Shown in pieces: positions 58,280-64,000 of a stretch of 64,000 nucleotides of DNA. Positions within the stretch are counted from its first letter, which is position 1. Each line of letters begins with the position of its first letter. The notes beneath the pieces are model-generated. The model saw only the letters and a list, made by a program, of their open reading frames with translations. It was not told where the DNA came from and made no database searches. This stretch comes from Triticum aestivum. Its lineage: Eukaryota; Streptophyta; Magnoliopsida; Poales; Poaceae. A program made the position numbers and the translations under genes. Where the stretch lies: assembly GCF_018294505.1 (NCBI RefSeq), contig NC_057803.1:690731157-690795156 (forward strand). The letters are read 5' to 3'.

Positions 58280-59150
58280 CAGGGCCGGTCCTGAGATTTT
58301 GAGGGTCCGGGGCGAGACTAAAATTTGAGGCCCTTAATATAGACATCATAACAATAAAAATAAATATAAGTATATATCAAATATTACCAGTAACACTTGA
58401 ATGCATCTAAAATTAGTATGCATATCAAATAATTTATAAATATTACCTTAAACATTTCTCCTAATATTCCTCGACTCAAAGTCACTTATGATGTGGTCGA
58501 TGTCAATATCATCCAATAATTTCTTCTCAATGCATAATATTGCCAAACCATTTTACCTGTGCTGGGTCATTGTTGACCTCAGATAATTCTTCAGTAATTT
58601 TAATTTTGAAAAGCTTCTTTCGACCGATGTGATAGCACATGGACAATAAATAAGACATGATATGTAACAATTAGTTTATTTCATTTGGTCAAAAATCTCC
58701 ATAGTAGTTGTTGCATGATCTCGCAAAATGAATCTCATAATATTCGATTCGTAAATAAGATAATATACCTCAACATCACACGAACCATCAAGAAAGAAAG
58801 TTTTTGCAAACTCGATACAACACTCTTGAGGTTCAATGTCATTCAATGATCTCAAGGTGCCCGAACTCAATATAAGTCCGAATATTTCTTTAAACACCAC
58901 GAGTTCTTTAAATCTATATCTCAAAGAAGTGATCGCCATATCAATCCCAAAAGAATATTCACCTTGAAAACCCCTCTCAGCTCTCACCTTCTAGGATTTA
59001 CTAGGAACCACAATAAGACTATAATACAGGATATACCTCTTGTGGTCGAATCGTTGACGGACGGAAAGAAAAGCGGGGTTGCGACGACGGCCCCCGGGGA
59101 ATTGACATCGGCGGACAACCTGAATTACAAAGGAAAATTTGATTAAGGAG
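58280..59150 (-). mobile_element. Truncated hAT transposon, 3' end
   Basis: The left end CAGGGCCGGTCCTGAG at 58,280 is a typical hAT terminal repeat. The minus-strand transposase C-terminus lies inside. The other end is not recognisable. The CACTA element begins at 59,281. Confidence 0.6.
58447..58987 (-). pseudogene. hAT transposase C-terminus (TTF/zf-MYM-like), broken
   Basis: The minus-strand frame reads SLRYRFKELVVFKEIFG, then LILSSGTLRSLND. In an adjoining frame it reads VERSFSKLKLLKNYLRSTM, followed by a stop where a Leu or Lys would be expected. NGLAILCIEKKLL and the C-terminal DFESRNIRRNV come next. The block from SFSKLKLLKNYLRS to IEKKLL is the hAT dimerisation region of plant hAT proteins with a TTF or zf-MYM-type N-terminus. 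A frameshift near 58,680 and at least one in-frame stop inactivate it. The DDE catalytic part is absent. Confidence 0.75.
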
Positions 59151-59522
59151 AAAATGGAGAAGGAGAGCCGAGCCTGCAGTCGCGAAGACTACGCGTTCGC
59201 GGCCGCTGGGAAATTAGGAACCGAGGCATGAATGCGTGCGTGATGGAAGGGATCAATCAGTTCCCTTTTTAGATGTGCATCACTAGTAGAAAAAGACCTA
59301 ATAGTCCCGGTTCGTAAGGGCCTTTAGTCCCGGTTCATGAACCGGGACTAATGGGTCGTTACTAATACCTCCACCCATTAGTCCCGGTTCAAACACGAAC
59401 CGGGACCAATGTTCCTCCACGTGGCCCTGTGCGCCGAGCCCAGTCAGGGGGCCTTTGCTCCCGGTTGGTGGCTCCAACCGGGACCAAAAGGCATCCACGC
59501 GTCAGCATTCTAGTGGCTGGGG

Positions 59523-59773
59523 NNNNNNNNNNNNNNNNNNNNNNNNNNNNNNNNNNNNNNNNNNNNNNNNNNNNNNNNNNNNNNNNNNNNNNNNNNNNNN
59601 NNNNNNNNNNNNNNNNNNNNNNNNNNNNNNNNNNNNNNNNNNNNNNNNNNNNNNNNNNNNNNNNNNNNNNNNNNNNNNNNNNNNNNNNNNNNNNNNNNNN
59701 NNNNNNNNNNNNNNNNNNNNNNNNNNNNNNNNNNNNNNNNNNNNNNNNNNNNNNNNNNNNNNNNNNNNNNNNN
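59523..59773. other. Assembly gap (N run)
   Basis: 251 unknown bases in the subterminal region of the CACTA element. Confidence 0.99.
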
Positions 59774-59981
59774 GTGCTTGGTCGATGCTACATACTATAT
59801 GTACATAAGTGATCGAGAGAACCATTCAGTACAGAAGTTCGTCATGCATACCGAGAGAAGTGATGATCGACCTCTCCTTCTCCGAGAGATTGGTCGAACA
59901 ACAAGTTTTCGTATATCATGTATCTGACGCTACTGGCTACATACATGTACAATATGTATAAGATCTCTTAATTAAAATCCC

Positions 59982-62900
59982 CTAGCAATTGAAATCAATT
60001 TCCACGTGGTATTCTCCGGCTTTATTGATGACGTGGTCAAGAAAAAATCCCGCCAATTCCTCTTGAATTGCTTTCATGCGATCTGGTTCTAGGAGTTCAT
60101 TCCGCATCTGCCACGTCTAATTTGAAGAAGGGGGTTAATTAATACATATATATGAATGAAACTCAACAGAAATGATGGTGTAATAAAATGAAATTGTGAA
60201 TATTATTGCTTACGCACTTCATATTGTCTTTGAGATTAGCCCCGCTTGTTTTTCAAAGTCGCGTTGTGGATGAACTCGCGCACGTAGTATCCACAGAAAT
60301 CATTCCCTTCTTCCTGCCACAAGCACTTTACGAGAAATAGAGGTCAATCAAACTGATAATGAAGCATTATAAATGGCATTGATGAAAGTATAGCTATAGA
60401 ATCAATGGGAGATGCGCGCAACTAGCTAGCCAGTAGTACTTACTTTCGGGTATGTATATCGCAGCTCCTTCGGCAGTCCCGGAGCTTCTGCGGTGAACTG
60501 TTTCCAAACCCTGCAAGACAAAGAAAATAATTATTATTACTTGAGATATCAGGAAATGAACAAAAAGTTGCCGATATGGTGCGATAATGATCGATTGAAC
60601 TTACTTGCTGAGCATTTCAGTCATGTCCGCATAGGATTTGGGATCTTTTCATCTCGAATCTATGACGGTTACTAGTCCACGCTCAAGCTTAATCTCCAGA
60701 AGAATATAGTGGTACCTGCGCACGCATGCATAACTCATCAATTACATTACTATAACCTCGCTCGAGTAATAAGGGAAACCGAATATACCACGACAGTAAC
60801 ACTCACTTGCCGTTGTAAGGAAAGAGTATGGTATCTTTGTTTTGATTTTTTATCAACGATTGTAGCACGTTGTCCTCGACCTCTTTGATGTCCTTTTCAA
60901 CTAGAAATTCATCTATGATATTTGTGTTAATGCACCCAATATAATAAATTTCTTGTTTTTTGCACTCAACGATCTTCAATCTGCATAATATATTGAGGAT
61001 AATTAATTATAAATACATGAAATGAAAGAGCCGAGCTATATATGGAGACTTAATGACAGAAATAGTACTTACAGACAGTAGCAAAAGACCATTAGTTTAT
61101 CGAGGGCCTTTTGATTGAAGAACGTGAAGAACTCATCAAATGGAACAGTCAACAGATCATTTGTAACGAGGTCGTGCTCCTCTTTAATATGCAGATACAA
61201 AGCATTCGTACCCTCAGATGTTCTGCAGGTTTCCATGTACCAATTATGGAATCTTCGCATCATTGTTGTCAGAGATTTTTTCATCTTTGACGAGAGGCTT
61301 CCCGTACTCGTATCTCTGTTCGTCCACCTACAAGTAATCAGGAAGTGCATCGTCAGGCAGGTAATCTTCAAGATTGCCATAACCGGCCACCGTCCCCGGA
61401 GCATTAGACACATTGAGCGGGGGGCACGATTCTTGTGCTTGTTTGCCGAGCTGGGCAATTTTCCCCCCTTTGCTCGTTCTTTTGACCTTTTAGCATTGAC
61501 AATAGTTCCCGACCGCTGGGCTTGGAGATATGTCTGTTCAGTAATGCGCTCATAGTTGGTTCTCGGCGGAGACTTTGGTGGTTTCCTCAGGGCATCGATA
61601 GTGCGCTTTGCTTTCACCGGATCTACCTTCTCCTCCAGAGGTGGATGTCTCTTTGCTTTCACCCCTTCAAAGAACTCCTTCACGTGGGTCTGCACAACCG
61701 TATCGTTTTCCTCCTCGAACCTCTCGTACGGTAACTTCTCTAGAGGCTTGAGAGATGGACCGTATTTGTATTGCCTCCTGCCTCTGGTTGTGCTGCTAGA
61801 CGCTGGAGCAGACGGAGCGGTTGTGGCGTCTGTCTTCTTTCGTGCTTGCTTACGAGGCGGACGAGAAGGAGTACGAGGCGCCGGAGCAGCCGGGGCGGCG
61901 GCGGGTCTCTTCCGTCCTTGCTGGCGAGGCGGAGAAGGAGGAGGCTGCTGGCTGCTCGGGAGCGCCGGCGCAGGCGGAGAAGGAGGCGGAGTGCTGCCAT
62001 GCGCCGGAGAAGGAGGCGGAGTGCCGCCACACGTGCCCTGATCGTCACTCACCGGAGGAGGAGGCGGTGGAGGAGGCGGAGTGCCCTGACTCGCCGGAGG
62101 AGGAGGAGGAGACGAAGGCGTCTAGTTCGGAAGGTTGATGAGCTCCTTCTTCCATAGGCATGGAGTCTTCAGAGCAGAACCCAGCCTAGTCTCCCCTTCA
62201 CCGGTAGGGTGGTCAAGCACGAGGTCCTCAAATCCCTCCGTTATTTCATCCACCATCACCTTAGCATATCCTTTTGGAATCGGCTGGTAGTGATAAGTTG
62301 TGCCGGGTCCACTAGGATAAACTTGACCAACAGCCGCCTTGACCTTCAAATTCATCCATCGCGCCATAATGTGGCAATTTTGAGACTCCGTGATACCATC
62401 CACGGGATAGCTGGCAGGAGCCGTCAAGACATGCTCCGGCTGAAGCAGCTCGGTGGAAGCCACGCTGCTTCGCCGCTGAGATGGCGGGGTAGCTTCGGGG
62501 GAAGCTTCGGCAGGTCGTTTGCTGCGATCTGCTGCTTTTCGTTCCTCTTCTCGATCCTCTAGCCCCATTACCCTTTCGTGCAGCGCCTGCAGTTGGTCCT
62601 GCTCCAGTTTCTTCCTCCTCTCGTGGGTTTTGTAACCCACTGCGTCCGGAAAACCAACCTTCCACGGAATGGAGCCTGGCGTGCCTCGTGTCCGTCCAGT
62701 GTGCTCAGGATTCCGAAGGGCCATTGTGAGCTCGTCCTTCTCCCTGTTTGGAAGGAACGTCCCTCGCTGCGCTGCATCGATATAGTGTCGAAGGTTCTTC
62801 ACTGGTATTTCCAGTTGCTCGTCCGTCCACTGGCAAAACCCTGTTACAGGGTCCAAGGTTCCGCCAGGCCCGAAGAACCAAGTCAGGCAACGGTCTGGCC

Positions 62901-63915
62901 ATCTCATTGTCTCTGTTTTGATCCCTTTTTCAAGCAGATCATTCTCAGCCTTGGACCACTTAGGCCGGGCTTGCAGGTAGCCACCTGACCCCGTGCGATG
63001 GTGAAGCTTCTTCTTCGCAGCATTTTTCTTGTTTGTCTCCGACATCTTCTTACTCTTTTCCGATGTCTTGTGGGCCACAAATGCGGGCCAGTGATCTTTG
63101 ATCTTCTCATATTTGTCGATGAATTCTGGTGTCTTTTTATTTTTGACAAACTGGTTCAGCTCTTTCCTCCACCTCCTCGTTAGGGTTGCCATCTTCTTAA
63201 GAGCACAAGACTTGATTAATTCCTCTTAAGTGGCTTCTCCGGATCCTCCTCTGGCGGTAGGGTGAAATTTGCCTTCAGCTCAGTCCAAAGGTATTCTTTC
63301 TGCATATCATTGACATAAGACACCTCAGGGTCTTCCTCCTTAGGCTTATACCATTGCTGGATGCTGATCGGGATCTTCTCCCTAACAAGAACCCCGCACT
63401 GAGCAGAAAATGCCTTCCTTGTCCGGATGGGTTCAATCGGCTCGCCGTCGGGCACGATTTCTATTATCTCAAACTTTTCATCCGAGCTCAACTTTTTCTT
63501 CGGGCCTCGTCTCCTTACCGAAGTTGTGCTCGATCCGGAGGGCTAGATATTATAAGGAAGAAAGACGAGAGTATTTAATATGTGTACATATACCGAAACA
63601 ATGGAAGCATCAACTAACTAGTCAGCACAGGCTTAACTAATATATATATACCTGGCCGGGCTCGGTTCGGTCACCGGAGCAGTCAGCACGGTCTCCTTCT
63701 TGTACCTCCATTGTGTCACCGGAGCCATCATGAACATAGTTCTGTTCTTGTACCGGCATTAATGGGCCGAAGCCATCATGAACATAGCCCTCTTCTTCAC
63801 CCAGTTCTTCCAGCTGAGCAACGGTGTCGAGGAGAAATGACGCAACTTCATCCCTTCCATTTGCGATTATGTCCCCCAATATCGCTTTTGTTTCTTCGTC
63901 TCGGCAGTGCTCCAT
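59982..63915 (-). pseudogene. CACTA accessory ORF: Transposase_24-like plus Ulp1-like protease (broken)
   Basis: I read seven minus-strand exons: 63,915-63,652; 63,542-61,073; 60,980-60,807; 60,715-60,605; 60,510-60,444; 60,313-60,214; 60,116-59,982. Donors are GTAAGT or GTGAGT type, except exon 1 (GTATAT). Exon 2 contains a plant Ptta/En/Spm (Transposase_24-like) region with MATLTRRWRKELNQFV, CLTWFFGPGGTLDP and a coiled-coil-like RVMGLEDREEERK. A long Pro-rich linker follows. Exons 3-6 form a C48 cysteine-protease (Ulp1-like) domain with His in YHYILLEIKL, Asp in VTVIDSR and Cys in GNDFCGYYV. Defects: frameshift near 63,228, TAG at 62,122-62,124, TGA at 60,649-60,651 and TAA at 60,236-60,238, plus out-of-frame stretches near 61,290-61,430. 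The true 5' end may lie upstream of 63,915. Confidence 0.8.
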
Positions 63916-63968
63916 AGTTTCTGCAAATATTTACAACATGTTAATTATTATTCAAACATGGTACAGAT

Positions 63969-64000
<32 letters not shown>
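63969..64000. repeat. (AT)n microsatellite
   Basis: A pure AT dinucleotide run up to the window edge, inside the CACTA element. Confidence 0.95.

Larger units (their letters stand above)
59281..64000 (-). mobile_element. CACTA (En/Spm) transposon, 3' part
   Basis: The element begins CACTAGTAGAAAAAGACC at 59,281. Subterminal repeats of AGTCCCGGTTC in both orientations follow (59,300-59,490). The preceding CAT would be one 3-bp target copy. Its gene is on the minus strand, so 59,281 is the 3' end. The 5' end and the transposase proper (TNPD-like) lie beyond the window. The element extends to the window edge, where an (AT)n tract sits. Confidence 0.9.

Noticed and set aside
57800..58349. ORFs spanning the 57.9-58.2 kb gap
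   Set aside because: They consist of N translated as unknown residues plus microsatellite.
61556..62157. Plus-strand Arg-rich and Gly-rich ORFs
   Set aside because: Shadows of the Pro-rich linker of the CACTA gene on the minus strand.
1..64000. CRISPR arrays, bacterial operons, rRNA or tRNA genes, viral genes
   Set aside because: None seen. The window is plant nuclear DNA, with no regular spacer array, no tRNA-like cloverleaf that I could support and no viral-type coding region.

Overview
This window looks like an intergenic, transposon-rich stretch of a large grass genome, most likely a Triticeae species (wheat, Aegilops or barley relatives). The reasons are the many Stowaway and Tourist MITEs, a CACTA element with the AGTCCCGGTTC subterminal signature, plant LINEs with an FADD-type reverse transcriptase and RNase H tail, Helitron 3' hairpins ending in CTAG, and GC-rich small genes with grass-style promoters. 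This assignment is inference from sequence style. No database search was possible. Seven runs of N interrupt the window.

Only three loci look like intact host genes. (1) A two-exon gene at 19,937-20,410 (+) encodes a secreted defensin-like peptide of 83 residues with eight cysteines after the signal peptide. Its promoter has been duplicated as a tandem ~77-bp unit with a TATA box in each copy. (2) and (3) Two convergent paralogues at 22,607-22,840 (+) and 28,719-28,979 (-) encode 77- and 86-residue proteins that share an N-terminal block, an SWRG block and a nearly invariant C-terminal RFAPEFDG block. I do not recognise their function. No operons exist here, and the genes show no functional linkage beyond the paralogous pair.

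Layout. 0-1.2 kb: LINE tail inside copy 1 of a triplicated segment ('segment A'). 1.2-4.1 kb: Helitron-like insertion carrying eIF4A exon fragments. 4.3-7.2 kb: Stowaway and Tourist MITEs, tandem Helitron 3' ends, a short Copia-like LTR and GC-rich leader-like sequence. 7.2-16.3 kb: degenerate AT-rich sequence, a dispersed repeat ('repeat B'), LTR-like sequence and a LINE tail. 16.4-17.7 kb: retroposon with target duplication. 17.9-18.8 kb: LINE RNase H relic. 18.8-19.6 kb: Stowaway with a nested hAT element. 19.7-29.5 kb: the three genes, segment A copy 2 and a 3.97-kb probable solo LTR. 29.5-35.7 kb: nearly complete but dead LINE with a 16-bp target duplication, inserted upstream of the second paralogue. 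36-44 kb: MITEs, a 590-bp hAT element, a Helitron and an unidentified coding-like remnant. 44-50 kb: retroposon tail, repeat B, CT-rich tracts. 50.4-51.4 kb: segment A copy 3. 51.9-54.8 kb: TIR pair enclosing a Helitron. 54.8-57.9 kb: possible captured transcription unit. 58.3-59.0 kb: hAT transposase remnant. 59.28 kb to the end: 3' part of a CACTA element whose gene ends in a Ulp1-like (C48) protease domain.

The most informative structure is the set of local duplications (segment A x3, repeat B x4, segment C x2 and the inverted gene pair). Different transposons have hit different copies, so the undisturbed copies serve as empty sites that confirm insertion points and give a relative order of events.
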